Positions 43,902 to 52,914 of a stretch of DNA of 64,000 nucleotides are shown one piece after another (position 1 is the first letter of the stretch; each line of letters begins with the position of its first letter). A program made the translations under genes and the position numbers. The stretch is taken from the NCBI GenBank assembly GCA_024280835.1, contig JAJRPJ010000006.1, positions 275,656 to 339,655 of the forward strand, in the 5' to 3' direction. This DNA is from Candidatus Zixiibacteriota bacterium. GTDB taxonomy: Bacteria; Zixibacteria; MSB-5A5; GN15; JACZUZ01. The notes under the pieces are model-generated. The model had not been told where the DNA came from, ran no database searches, and saw only the letters and a list, made by a program, of their open reading frames with translations.

Positions 43902-44453
43902 ATGGATTGGCAAGTAATTGCAATTATAGTAATACCGTTAGTGTCGGTTATTCTTGGGGCTTGGCTACAGCGTGGTCTTGAACGAAAGCCCAATTTAATT
44001 GCGTATGTAGGAAATATATCAAGCTTTGATGTTCAAAAAACAATGGTTTACACACACATTTTGGTTGTTAGAAACTCTGGCAAACTAGCGGCTAATAACG
44101 TAAGAATCTCTCATTGGAAACTGCCAGAATTCTTTCAACTGAGTCCCGCTCTTAAGTATCATACTGAGGACAACGAAGATGGTACCAAGGACATAATTAT
44201 TGAAAAAATGGTTCCGTCAGAGCAGGTGACAATTTCCTATCTCTATCTTGAGCCTTTCACGATTAATAACATACACAAAGATATCAAGTCTGATGAAGGG
44301 TACGCAAAAATACTTTCCGTATTTCTCAGCCAACAGTATCCTCGATGGATTCGGAATTCATCGGCGATTTTGATTGTAATGGGAGTGTTCGCAACTATTT
44401 ACATTCTCTTTCTATTGGTTCTATGGCTATACAAGTTATCGAATATAGTATGA
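43902..44453 (+). CDS. Membrane-anchored protein of unknown function
   Basis: 183 residues from the ATG at 43902, with GGGAGG 7 nt upstream. One helix at each end (IAIIVIPLVSVILGAW and AILIVMGVFATIYILFLLVLWLY) flanks a domain of about 120 residues with a beta sandwich feel (THILVVRNSGKLAANNVRISHW, PSEQVTISYLYLE), similar to domains of membrane-linked proteins that carry an N-terminal NSG...A..V motif. Base composition is more AT-rich than its neighbours. Stand-alone gene after a dispersed repeat; possible accessory gene. Confidence 0.6.
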   Translation: MDWQVIAIIVIPLVSVILGAWLQRGLERKPNLIAYVGNISSFDVQKTMVYTHILVVRNSGKLAANNVRISHWKLPEFFQLSPALKYHTEDNEDGTKDIIIEKMVPSEQVTISYLYLEPFTINNIHKDIKSDEGYAKILSVFLSQQYPRWIRNSSAILIVMGVFATIYILFLLVLWLYKLSNIV

Positions 44454-45040
44454 CTCCAATAATCGACACTTCACTATGCTCCCGATTTTGATTAACTGGC
44501 AGGTCAACTCTCCAGAAAACGGTTTCACCACAAGCTTGCCCTAAATCCCAACCAACACCCAATAGCATGAGCCAGAGACTAGGAGTTACAAAAGAACTGC
44601 AGGATTCGACTTCGGCAAAACCATATATGCAAAACGAACCCATTTTCAGGCCAACTTTTTGCTCTATATGGGCGATATTGTGGCGATAACCTTAATAGTC
44701 CATAATATAGACAATAATGTGGAACTACCTTGGAACCCAATGGGGCTGTGGGGCGTTTAAACGGGTAACTGCTGGGCGGGGGTCGGGCAGAAATATTCCT
44801 CACATTGAAGACTGGTGAAGGCGTTGCTTGGGAGTGTGTTTGGCGTAACTAGTTGAAATACAAAACGTTACGAAACGGAAAAGACTTCTTGAACATCGAA
44901 TGACGATACTATATATTCAATCTGTAGCATCGAAGCGCTGATGTTTACCATAAGCAATTACAAGCCGTATAGAAAAATCACATAGAAATAAATAAACAAT
45001 AATTAACGATTCTTAATTAACCGCTCAAAAGGAGTACCCC
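44454..45040. other. 587-nt region without a supported gene
   Basis: Frames here are short and lack start signals. A GC-rich patch lies near 44745-44790. The last 60 nt before the next gene are strongly AT-rich and probably hold its promoter. Confidence 0.4.
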
Positions 45041-45883
45041 TTGAAAAAACTAACCTCAATGTTCGCAATCGCCGCTTTGGCTTTTGCGTTCACCAGCGCA
45101 CCGGTTTCGGCTTGCGACGGCTCAACAGCCTCAGCCAATGGCAAGACTTGCAACAAGCAGGTCTCTGCCAGCTCTACCTGTAGTAAGGGTACTTCGGCCA
45201 CAACTGCCTCTGCGGACGGCGAAGCCTGTAATTCTTCCAAAAAAGATTGTCCTCTCGCTAATGGCAAATTTTCAGTCGCTTCTTTCAATGTCGAAGGCAT
45301 GACCTGTGGCGGTTGCGAAACTGGTTTGACCTCCGCTTTTGAGGCGGTTAATGGGGTCGTTATGATTCCGAATATGTCTTATGCTGCTGGCACGGCCAAA
45401 GTAATCTACGATCCGACTTTGACTAATGTCGACGCATTGACAAAGGTTGTTAGCGATGCTGGTTTCAAAAGCAACATTATGACCGCTGGCTTTACCACCA
45501 GCGACGCTGGCTCAAAGTCCAATGGCTCTTGTTGCGCCTCAAAAGGCGCCAAAGCCACCAAGACAGGCGCTTCAGCGTCCTGTTCAATGAGCAAAGACAA
45601 AGCGACAACAGCTAGCGCCGATGGCAAAAGCTGTAACGCTTCAAAAGGCGCCAATGCCACAACCACTGGTTCTACGGCCTCTTGCTCAATGAGCAAAGGC
45701 TCCGCGACCACCGCTTCCTCAGGGCAAGCCTGTCCGCATGCAACCAACGGCGATATGATTACCGCATCGGCTGATGGCACAGCAAGCTCTTGTTCACAGC
45801 TGACCTCAGTTGAGCGCAAAGCTTTCTGTAAGAAGTTTTGCAAATCAGAAATGAAATCAGACAAAAAGAGCACCGACATATAG
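45041..45883 (+). CDS. Secreted Cys-rich HMA-domain protein (metallothionein-like)
   Basis: 280 residues, TTG start with AAAAGGAG 6 nt upstream; signal peptide cut before CDGST (residue 24). One HMA domain at about 86-150 (VEGMTCGGCETG) is embedded in Ser/Ala/Thr/Lys-rich sequence with 14 further Cys. After the HMA domain a unit of about 35 residues repeats: CASKGAKATKTGASASCSMS and NASKGANATTTGSTASCSMS, each followed by a TTAS stretch. The mature chain thus has about 16 Cys, two Cys-Lys pairs at the end, and no aromatic-rich core outside the HMA. I infer a periplasmic or secreted soft-metal sink. It ends with its own terminator, so it is monocistronic. Confidence 0.8.
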   Translation: MKKLTSMFAIAALAFAFTSAPVSACDGSTASANGKTCNKQVSASSTCSKGTSATTASADGEACNSSKKDCPLANGKFSVASFNVEGMTCGGCETGLTSAFEAVNGVVMIPNMSYAAGTAKVIYDPTLTNVDALTKVVSDAGFKSNIMTAGFTTSDAGSKSNGSCCASKGAKATKTGASASCSMSKDKATTASADGKSCNASKGANATTTGSTASCSMSKGSATTASSGQACPHATNGDMITASADGTASSCSQLTSVERKAFCKKFCKSEMKSDKKSTDI

Positions 45884-46184
45884 TCAGTAGTTCTTCTTAG
45901 CTGTACCAGATATATAAGATTCGGGCAGGCCTCTCATGGCCTGCCCGTTTTCTTTTCTCAAGCATAGTTTTTCTGGTTATCTTCTCAAGAATTGCTTTGT
46001 CGAAAGAATCACTTTCTTGGTGAAATCTAATCAAGGAAGTTTTTTATTTCTGAAGGCAATAGGATTGTTTCTAGAATGCCGATATATTAGTAGAGGCAGT
46101 GAGCAGAGCACGGTTAGCCCATAAGTAACTAAAAATAGTCAAATGCCAAAGACACAGACAATCAAGAGATTTAGGAGTTCATCC
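45884..46184. other. 301-nt intergenic region
   Basis: Terminator at 45922-45957; otherwise nothing recognised before the ribosome site of the PorV-like gene. Confidence 0.45.
45922..45957 (+). terminator. Rho-independent terminator
   Basis: CGGGCAGGCC / GGCCTGCCCG (45922-45931 and 45938-45947) with a 6-nt loop, then TTTTCTTTTC. Confidence 0.92.
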
Positions 46185-47150
46185 ATGCTCCAGCTAAAGC
46201 GTTGCTTTGCTTCAGCGACGTTGGCAGGACTGCTAGCGCTGGTCTCTTTTTCTGCCGTCAAAGCCGAAAAATTCGCCGGTGAGTTTTTTGATCTCGGTGC
46301 TGGCGCTCGTGCCTTAGCTCTAGGTGGCGCGGTCGCCGCGGGGCCTTTCGACGGCACGGCTGCTTATTGGAATCCCGCAGGCATGAACTTCTTGAAGAAG
46401 CGTTCGCTAGCGGCCATGCACTCTGAGACTTTTGGGTCACTACTCAATCAAGAATTTGCCGCCTATGTTTCCCCACGCAACGGAAATGACGAAAGCGCAT
46501 TTATTCGTAGTGTCGGGGTTTATGGCTACTATCTCGGCGGCGACGGAATCAATCTGACAGCCCTTGATGGCTCTGGCAGAGCAATAGTCACGGGCGAAGT
46601 TACACACGGCGATTTCGTGCTCGGACTTAGTGTTGGTGCGCGCAAAGGCAAGTTCAATTTTGGATTGACACTACGTCCAATCTATCGAGATTTGGGTGTG
46701 CGCAATGGCTACGGTGGGTCACTCGACTTGGGTGTCATTTATCAACATGATTCCCATCTCCGTTTTGCTCTAGCGATGAAAGATGTAACTTCGGGATTCA
46801 TTAACTATTCCGATGGACTAACAGAAACAATCAACCCGACTATTACACCTGGGTTTATGTATCTGCGTCGCCACAATGAATTCACTCTTAGAGCCTTGGC
46901 TTCAGCGGATTTACGATTCGAAAATCGCAGTGTTTCAGCGCAATACGATACTGGTGATCTGTCACTTGATACACACTATGGGCTTGAAGTGGCTTTCAAA
47001 GATGCTCTCTTTGGGCGCGTTGGTTCTGACGTCGGAGATTTGACTTTTGGAGCTGGTGTCAGCGCCGAATCATTTACCGTGGATTTCGCTTTACTCTTGC
47101 ATGAGTCGCTCGATGATAGTTATCGTCTTAGCGCTGGTTGGTCGTTCTAG
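46185..47150 (+). CDS. PorV/PorQ-family outer-membrane protein
   Basis: 321 residues from the ATG at 46185 (AGGAG 7 nt upstream), starting directly with the signal peptide MLQLKRCF to SAVKA; the frame is open further up. The mature N-terminus has the family motif LGAGARALALGGAVAAGPFDGTAAYWNPAG, and the rest is a FadL-like barrel of alternating strands ending in YRLSAGWSF. In Bacteroidetes relatives PorV is the shuttle of the type 9 secretion system; lone members also occur widely in the FCB group. No other T9SS genes are in the window, so a secretion role is not claimed. Confidence 0.85.
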   Translation: MLQLKRCFASATLAGLLALVSFSAVKAEKFAGEFFDLGAGARALALGGAVAAGPFDGTAAYWNPAGMNFLKKRSLAAMHSETFGSLLNQEFAAYVSPRNGNDESAFIRSVGVYGYYLGGDGINLTALDGSGRAIVTGEVTHGDFVLGLSVGARKGKFNFGLTLRPIYRDLGVRNGYGGSLDLGVIYQHDSHLRFALAMKDVTSGFINYSDGLTETINPTITPGFMYLRRHNEFTLRALASADLRFENRSVSAQYDTGDLSLDTHYGLEVAFKDALFGRVGSDVGDLTFGAGVSAESFTVDFALLLHESLDDSYRLSAGWSF

Positions 47151-47233
47151 TTTTTTTAGAGAACTTTTTTCACAGAGCAGATAAACAAGAGCAAGTAATT
47201 ATCTGTGTAACAATCTATTCAATTGCAAAGATT

Positions 47234-47716
47234 ATGATTCACTCCCTCACAGTTGGCATAATGTTCGGATTAACCTCTGGAGTCATCACCACTCTAGGGC
47301 TAATAGTCGGACTCAATGCTGGCACACACTCTCGCGCAGTTATCATTGGCGGCATTGTCACTATAGCGATTGCCGATGCGCTCTCCGATTCCTTGGGGAT
47401 TCACATTTCAGAAGAGTCGGAGAACGTTCATACAGCCAAAGAGATTTGGGCCGCGACCCTTTCTACATTCGTCTCCAAAGCGCTAATGACATTGAGCTTC
47501 TTGATTCCTGTTATTTGGCTTGAGATGACAACAGCGATAACTGTCAGCATAATTTGGGGATTTGTAGTACTATCGCTATTGAGTGTCAGGCTCGCCGCGA
47601 ATCAAAGAACCGCCGCTTGGAAAGTCATTGCCGAGCATCTTGGTATCGCCGCTCTTGTGATTGTCGCCACACATCTCGTTGGAGAGTTTGTGGCAAGTTT
47701 GCTAACTGGCAATTAA
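47234..47716 (+). CDS. VIT/CCC1-family-like membrane protein
   Basis: 160 residues from the ATG at 47234; the frame opens at 47138 but would overlap the PorV gene. About five helices. The first two match VIT1/CCC1 iron and manganese transporters: GLTSGVITTLGLIVGLNAG and IAIADALSDSLGIHISEESE, with the conserved acidic residues ADALSD. The protein is shorter than yeast CCC1 and lacks the cytosolic metal-binding insertion. A vacuolar-type divalent metal exporter is likely by family. It converges on the LRR-type gene with a 31-nt gap. Confidence 0.75.
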   Translation: MIHSLTVGIMFGLTSGVITTLGLIVGLNAGTHSRAVIIGGIVTIAIADALSDSLGIHISEESENVHTAKEIWAATLSTFVSKALMTLSFLIPVIWLEMTTAITVSIIWGFVVLSLLSVRLAANQRTAAWKVIAEHLGIAALVIVATHLVGEFVASLLTGN

Positions 47717-47747
47717 TGCGAAGTTGTGTCGTGACTGGGCAGTGTAA

Positions 47748-49415
47748 TTACTTGTTTTGTTGTGCGTATTGTTTTTGAAAATATGACACTCGCGCACGTT
47801 TGCTCCAACCATTAACATCAATAGTTCGTCCGCTGTAGTTTATCAAGTTTGTGATATCACTATCAGTGAGCGCTCGTAGCCCACTCAGACGCAAGGTTCC
47901 ACAATTGAAAGCGCTTAACGTTGCGGATTGTTCGGGAAGTAATTCACGCACTCCATCGAAATGCAGTGCGCTTCCCTCCCAAGCCGACAAAGCGGGCATA
48001 AATAATTCATCAAGTTCTGTGATATGTGAAAACTCAAGACCACCCTGCCAACTCATCAGCAATTGCAAAGGAACACGGCGCAATGAAGTCACTTGCGGCA
48101 AAACCAGCCCAACAGAGTCCGACTCACGCAAGGTCGCAAAGTTTCTATCACTAACATTGACTCCAATATTCAACCAAATCATCCCTGCGTGACATTCCAA
48201 GAGCGCCGCGATTTTCTTGGCCGTCAATTCTGTTAGACCAGTCAAATACAAGTTCTCCCCAGAGAAACTGCTAAATGCAGAAACATCAATCTTGTTCAAC
48301 GAAGTTAGAGACAGTGTTTTTTGTGATTCTGGTTGGCTCGCAAAGAGTGACAGGCTTCTTATCTGAGTGTCACTAAGCCAAGTGATATTGTCGAGATACA
48401 GTGCTTGGGAATTGGCCTTGCCGAAAGCTTTGGCTTGTCCATCACTTAAATCCGCAAGACCCGCAAGACGCAGTTCTGCGCCAGAGTAGTTGGCCAGAAC
48501 TTTTGCCTGACCCTCACTGAGATAACGCAAACCGCTTAAGTCTAGAACACGACCACGAAACTGTGACAGCTCCGACATGACAGCATCATCAGTTATCTCG
48601 AGACCTCGCAAGGAAAGAGCATCTCCTGAGAAATTTGCCAGAGACCGCGCTTGCAAGGTGGTAATTGATTCAAGAGCCGAAAATGAAAGTGATTCACCAG
48701 AGAACGCTCCCAAATTCCGGGCTTGATTTAGGGACAATTGCCTGAGGCCATTTAGGAAGAGCGCTCCGCATTGTGATTCCTTGAACGCGAGTGAAACTCG
48801 GTCGTCGATTTTTGTGAGGCCGTCGAGAACAAGTTGATCGCCGGGAAACTTCGCCAACGCCCTAGCGCTCTTTTCAGAAAGTGTTTTCAAACCACTCAAA
48901 TCAAGTTCGGCGTAATTCCAGTCCCCTCGAAATCTTGCCAGCGCTTTGGCATGTGATTCAGTGAGCGTCTGCAGACTCCAGAGAAGAAGTGTGTGTCCTT
49001 GAAAGTAGGAAATACTTTCGGCTTGTTTGACAGTCAAAGTTTTCAATGAAAAAAGTGGCAGAACTGCGCGTGCGCCAAGGAAATTACCTAGCTTGGGCGC
49101 TAGACTTGCAAATAGTTCTAGTTGGGTATGTGTAGGATTTTTGGTGTGACTACTATTATCTGCAATCGTCTGATAGCGTGATATGAACCTCTCATCAATA
49201 TTGATTCCAGCATAGTGACTTAATTGTAGCGCCTGTTTATCAGTAAGCGCTGTTATGCGCTCCCATCCCCGACCAGACTCCAAAACTTGCACAAATTCAG
49301 AATCAGATAGTGGAATTGGTACAAATTCTTCTTCGACTTGGGTCGTCTTGGCAGAGAGCGCTTGAAAAGAAGCGCTCAACGCCAAAGTGAAAATCATGCT
49401 AAAGACAAAGTGCAT
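47748..49415 (-). CDS. Secreted leucine-rich-like repeat protein
   Basis: 555 residues from the ATG at 49415, chosen since a signal peptide (MHFVFSMIFTLALSASFQAL) follows and GGTGAG lies upstream; the frame is open to 49649. From about residue 50 it is made of some 20 units of 23-25 residues, pattern LSxxQAxxLAxFxGxxLxLxGLxxLT, for example ARSLANFSGDALSLRGLEIT. These form a solenoid as in other LRR-type proteins of Planctomycetes, Verrucomicrobia and FCB bacteria. No Cys, no anchor. Possibly a surface or periplasmic binding scaffold; partner unknown. Confidence 0.8.
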   Translation of the reverse strand: MHFVFSMIFTLALSASFQALSAKTTQVEEEFVPIPLSDSEFVQVLESGRGWERITALTDKQALQLSHYAGINIDERFISRYQTIADNSSHTKNPTHTQLELFASLAPKLGNFLGARAVLPLFSLKTLTVKQAESISYFQGHTLLLWSLQTLTESHAKALARFRGDWNYAELDLSGLKTLSEKSARALAKFPGDQLVLDGLTKIDDRVSLAFKESQCGALFLNGLRQLSLNQARNLGAFSGESLSFSALESITTLQARSLANFSGDALSLRGLEITDDAVMSELSQFRGRVLDLSGLRYLSEGQAKVLANYSGAELRLAGLADLSDGQAKAFGKANSQALYLDNITWLSDTQIRSLSLFASQPESQKTLSLTSLNKIDVSAFSSFSGENLYLTGLTELTAKKIAALLECHAGMIWLNIGVNVSDRNFATLRESDSVGLVLPQVTSLRRVPLQLLMSWQGGLEFSHITELDELFMPALSAWEGSALHFDGVRELLPEQSATLSAFNCGTLRLSGLRALTDSDITNLINYSGRTIDVNGWSKRARVSYFQKQYAQQNK

Positions 49416-49974
49416 TCTCACCAAAGGCCGATAAGCCGCTAATTTGTTGAGTTCTAATAACATATATAACATATCGGACGTTCCATTCGTGATTTTCCAT
49501 GAATCTCCAATTATGACCACCAATAGAACAAACTTTTGCAGGAATACATGTCGTTGTCTTGTTGTTTTGGTCAAAATCGTAGTTTTGCGGAAGATCATAA
49601 GGGCGGTAATCCAAAAGCATCTTGGGATTAACTTTATTGATAGAGCCATGTGGTTGCTAGCAAAGAAAACATTGTGAAATATGCCACAAGTTCACCGGCG
49701 CTTAGAAAATGACCTCAGAAATGGATGCAACATGTAACCTGTTGTTATGCAGTAGTATAGGATAGTTAAGGCTGTATTGTTGGATGGTCTTGGAGTCAAA
49801 TAGGATTATTATTCTCTATAAAGTTGCTTCAATACACAGAAATGCCTTGACATGTGAAAGTGTCCGAATATATTCGGCCACTGACCCCCTAGTGGGCTAG
49901 TGGGGATGTGTGCCTCCCGATGGAGGAGAGCCAATTTGTGGCGGGGAGATTACTTTGGAGAATTATTTCAAATT
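49416..49974. other. 559-nt region before the atp operon
   Basis: Contains the atp promoter (49847-49877). CCTCC-CGAT-GGAGG at 49913-49926 may form a small leader hairpin. No gene supported. Confidence 0.5.
49847..49877 (+). promoter_or_regulatory. Promoter of the ATP synthase operon with palindrome over the -10
   Basis: TTGACA (49847-49852), 16-nt spacer, TATATT (49869-49874). The -10 lies inside the perfect 14-bp palindrome CCGAATATATTCGG (49864-49877). Confidence 0.75.
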
Positions 49975-50364
49975 ATGCCGCCAGAAAAAGATTCACAGCG
50001 TCAAGATAATGACGGCCAGGGCAAGAAATCTGGAGAAGTAGACCAGTCGAAGAACAGAACTGCTGGCTATATGAGAGCTCGCTCTCAAAAGCATTCTCCA
50101 GCGACAAAACTAGGTGAACGATTTAACACAATCGGCTCACTAGGAATGATTCCGATTTTGTTGGCGGTTGGGCCAATAATCGGAATTTTTGTAGGACAGT
50201 GGCTAGATGATAAGTTTGAGACCTCTCCTTGGTTGACAGTAATTTTTGTCATTCTGGGATTTGTCGCAGGTTCACGAGAGATGTATTTGTTGCTCAAACG
50301 TGAAAACGCAAAAGAGAAGCAAAAGAACAAAACAGAGAATACAGAGAACAAAGAACAAGACTAA
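49975..50364 (+). CDS. atpZ: AtpZ/AtpI-type F0F1 assembly protein
   Basis: 129 residues from the ATG at 49975; the frame is open to 49900 but that stretch lies in the leader. Polar N-third, then two helices (LGMIPILLAVGPIIGIFVGQWLDD and PWLTVIFVILGFVAGSREMY) with the family pattern GxxLD..F...P...I, and a charged tail. AtpZ and AtpI help c-ring assembly and may move Mg or Ca. First gene of the operon. SD is not obvious (GGAG 14 nt upstream), so the start is less certain. Confidence 0.8.
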   Translation: MPPEKDSQRQDNDGQGKKSGEVDQSKNRTAGYMRARSQKHSPATKLGERFNTIGSLGMIPILLAVGPIIGIFVGQWLDDKFETSPWLTVIFVILGFVAGSREMYLLLKRENAKEKQKNKTENTENKEQD

Positions 50365-50417
50365 CATTCACTTCTCCTAGCATTTCATTCTCACTGACTA
50401 AATCTCCCAGAAAATCC

Positions 50418-50891
50418 ATGAAGACTCCCTCAACCATAAATCAGACTGACAAGGCTGCCCCTGAAAGTGGCTTTGGTGCGGATGCCCTGACAGAAGGGTT
50501 CCTGAGAAGGTCGATGAGAATGACTGCGGCCTTGATTGGTTTGGGTTCAATCTATTGTTTGGTCTATGTTGGGCAGTGGCAAGCGCTTGCGTTTCTCTCA
50601 GCTGGTGTTTGGGGATTGGTTAACATTCTGTTTCTCAAAGCCATTGTCGAGGCCGCGCTGAAGACTGGAAAAATTGACAAAATAACTGTCTACGGATTGC
50701 TGTTAGTCAAGTTTCCTGTCTTGTATTACTCTGGGTACGGACTCTTGTCGTTTGAGTATTTTGATGTAAAATATTTGATGGCTGGATTTTCACTCTTCTT
50801 TGCAGTAGTGGTTCTCAAGGCTATGGGACGAGCTCTGATGAAAATCGACAGCCACCCGACTGGGGTAGAACGAGAAAGTTTTCTGAATTAG
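50418..50891 (+). CDS. atpI: ATP synthase protein I (AtpI, c-ring assembly)
   Basis: 157 residues with a polar N-terminus of about 30 and four helices in two pairs (MTAALIGLGSIYCLVYVGQW, ALAFLSAGVWGLVNILFLKAIVEA, LVKFPVLYYSGYGLL, LMAGFSLFFAVVVLKAM). This is the size and topology of subunit I, a membrane chaperone of the c-ring. Situated between atpZ and atpB, its normal place. Identification depends more on position and topology than on motifs. Confidence 0.8.
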   Translation: MKTPSTINQTDKAAPESGFGADALTEGFLRRSMRMTAALIGLGSIYCLVYVGQWQALAFLSAGVWGLVNILFLKAIVEAALKTGKIDKITVYGLLLVKFPVLYYSGYGLLSFEYFDVKYLMAGFSLFFAVVVLKAMGRALMKIDSHPTGVERESFLN

Positions 50892-50925
50892 AAGATTCTG
50901 AATTACCAAGAAGATAGAATACGCT

Positions 50926-51957
50926 ATGGTGTCACGCACAACACAATATACTAAACAGCATATTAAGACTGCAAAATCGTCGAGAACATCGATTTGGCTT
51001 ACGCTCGGTCTATTGTCTCTGCTGACACTGTCATTATCGCTATCGTTGTATGGTGTCTCTTCTGCCGATGAGTCAAAATCACACACTGCTGATTCGATGA
51101 TGACAACATCTGCAAGCACGGACGCGGGGCATGAGCATGGTTCCACCGATGGACACGCAACTGATGCAGGACATGCTACCGAGGGTGAGCACGCCGAAGG
51201 TGAGCACGGCGAAAGCCATGAGCTTCCGAATATTATCTCAATTATTTTCGGTCACAAAGCCAATCCGACAATCACTGATATTCAGTATTGGGAAAATGTT
51301 ATCTTCGCTTTCTTGGCGGGATTGTTTCTGGTTGTCGTCGCCCAACGCGCGCATTCCAAGCGAAAAATGATTCCAGGCAGACTGCAAAATGTCGTTGAGA
51401 TGATGGTCGAGTTCTTTTACGACTTTTTCTACGGTATGCTTGGCAAAGAAACCAAGAGAATGATGCCTCTTCTCGGATCGCTGTTCTTCTATATCTTGAC
51501 GATGAACCTGATGGGTCTAATTCCGTTCTTGAAATCTCCGACGACCTCAATCAACATTACAATCTCCTTGGCCATCATTATCTTCTTATACTCGCAATAT
51601 GTAGGTCTGAAAGGACTCGGATTTATGGGTTGGGTGGATCACTTGGCTGGTTCTCCGCGCGATGTCACTGGTTGGGTTCTGGTGCCGTTGATGTTGCCGA
51701 TTCACATCATCGGTGAGTTCGCCAAACCGTTCTCTCTGGCCGCGCGTCTCTTTGGTAATATCACAGGTGAAGACATTGTCATATTTGCTTTGGTGGGAAT
51801 AGGATTGTCACTGACAGGCGATTCTCTCAATGTTGGCATTCCATTTCAGGTTCTTTTCATACCGCTTGGCTTGCTGTTTTCGGTAATCCAGGCCTTAGTG
51901 TTCACAATCCTTTCAACCATCTATCTGTCACTGATGCTACCACAAGAGGGACATTGA
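50926..51957 (+). CDS. atpB: F0 subunit a, with His-rich N-terminal extension
   Basis: 343 residues, about 70 longer than E. coli subunit a. After an N-terminal hydrophobic segment (about 20-45, possibly a signal peptide), residues about 60-95 are rich in His, Glu, Asp and Gly (GHEHG, GHATDAGHATEG, HAEGEHGESHE; nine His). The core is normal: helices from about 125, the essential Arg274 in FSLAARLFGN and the C-terminal FTILSTIYLSLMLP. Subunit a forms the half-channels for protons. A similar extension is known in Bacteroidetes. It may bind Zn or buffer protons (inference). Confidence 0.93.
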   Translation: MVSRTTQYTKQHIKTAKSSRTSIWLTLGLLSLLTLSLSLSLYGVSSADESKSHTADSMMTTSASTDAGHEHGSTDGHATDAGHATEGEHAEGEHGESHELPNIISIIFGHKANPTITDIQYWENVIFAFLAGLFLVVVAQRAHSKRKMIPGRLQNVVEMMVEFFYDFFYGMLGKETKRMMPLLGSLFFYILTMNLMGLIPFLKSPTTSINITISLAIIIFLYSQYVGLKGLGFMGWVDHLAGSPRDVTGWVLVPLMLPIHIIGEFAKPFSLAARLFGNITGEDIVIFALVGIGLSLTGDSLNVGIPFQVLFIPLGLLFSVIQALVFTILSTIYLSLMLPQEGH

Positions 51958-52034
51958 ACACACTCTTGATTGAATTATAGTTTCGCAAAAAAAAATCATA
52001 AACAAATCAACTCATTGTACTATTTGGAGGAATT

Positions 52035-52271
52035 ATGGATTATCAAACAGCACTTGCATTTTCACTGCCGATCTCGGTAGGTATCGCGGCGATTGGTTCT
52101 GGTATCGGACTTGGTCGCGCCGTTGGACAGGCTATGGAGGCGATGGGACGTCAGCCAGAAGCTCACGCCAAAATTCAGACAAGCATGATTATCGGCGCTG
52201 GATTGTGCGAAGCGCTGACTATTTACGCTCTGGTTGTGTTCTTTATGCTGTTTTCTGACATTACCGGCTAA
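52035..52271 (+). CDS. atpE: F0 subunit c
   Basis: 78-residue hairpin of two helices joined by the polar loop GRQPEAHAKI. The ion-carrying carboxylate is Glu59 (GLCEALTIYALVV). The residues that complete a sodium site in Ilyobacter (Gln32, Ser66, Thr67) are Leu, Ala and Leu here, so the ring should be proton-driven. SD TTTGGAGG is strong, as expected for the most abundant subunit. Confidence 0.96.
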   Translation: MDYQTALAFSLPISVGIAAIGSGIGLGRAVGQAMEAMGRQPEAHAKIQTSMIIGAGLCEALTIYALVVFFMLFSDITG

Positions 52272-52347
52272 CAGCAACGCAATAGGCGTCGTGTTGTCTA
52301 ACGACGTATTGATTGGGAACGAACAGAATTGTGAACATGGGTAGTTA

Positions 52348-52830
52348 ATGGAACTTATCTGGCAACAAATAGCCACACACGCACTTGGTTTTCTGATTGT
52401 CGTCTTGCTCCTCAAGAAATTTGCTTGGGGACCGGTGATGGAAATGCTTGAGGAGCGTCGCGAAAAAATCGTTAATGATTTCCGCGAAATCGAACTGGGC
52501 AAACAGGGTATTCGCCAACAAGAAGAGCTGTATCAGCAGAAGATCAAAGATATCGAAGCTGAACGCCGTCAAAAACTTCTTGAAGGTGTCAATGAAGGGC
52601 AGAAAATGGCCGCTGAGTTGAAGTCCACTGCACAGGATGAAGCCAAAGAAATTATTGTCAAAGCCAAAGAAGAGACCGTGCGCGAAGTGGCCAAAGCCAA
52701 AGTCCAATTAAAAAAGGACATGGTTGAAATCACAATGAGCGCCGCTGGAAAAATTCTCTCAGAGAAGCTCAGCGCCGATAAGGATCGTGAGCTGGTGGCT
52801 GGTTTTATTGATAAATTGGAGAAAGTCTAA
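52348..52830 (+). CDS. atpF: F0 subunit b (peripheral stalk)
   Basis: 160 residues: one N-terminal membrane helix (IATHALGFLIVVLLLKKFAW), motif WGPVMEMLEERREKI, then a long charged helix rich in Glu, Lys and Gln that forms the dimeric stalk. Only one b-type gene is present, so the stalk is probably a homodimer. Confidence 0.95.
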   Translation: MELIWQQIATHALGFLIVVLLLKKFAWGPVMEMLEERREKIVNDFREIELGKQGIRQQEELYQQKIKDIEAERRQKLLEGVNEGQKMAAELKSTAQDEAKEIIVKAKEETVREVAKAKVQLKKDMVEITMSAAGKILSEKLSADKDRELVAGFIDKLEKV

Positions 52831-52914
52831 CGATTAAACTGTCTTGTTTATGTTGGCCCATTTATTGGGGTTCATCATTGTGATAGTCATGACTAGATCG
52901 TTAACAATAAGCTA

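Noticed and set aside
44454-45040. Integrase or transposon remnant
   Set aside because: Short frames felt familiar but contain no catalytic motif or terminal repeats that I can point to.
46185-47150. Evidence of a type 9 secretion system from the PorV-like gene
   Set aside because: PorV-like proteins occur without T9SS and no other T9SS genes or C-terminal sorting domains are visible.
47554-47778. 74-codon Arg/Cys-rich frame
   Set aside because: Out-of-frame shadow of the VIT-like gene.
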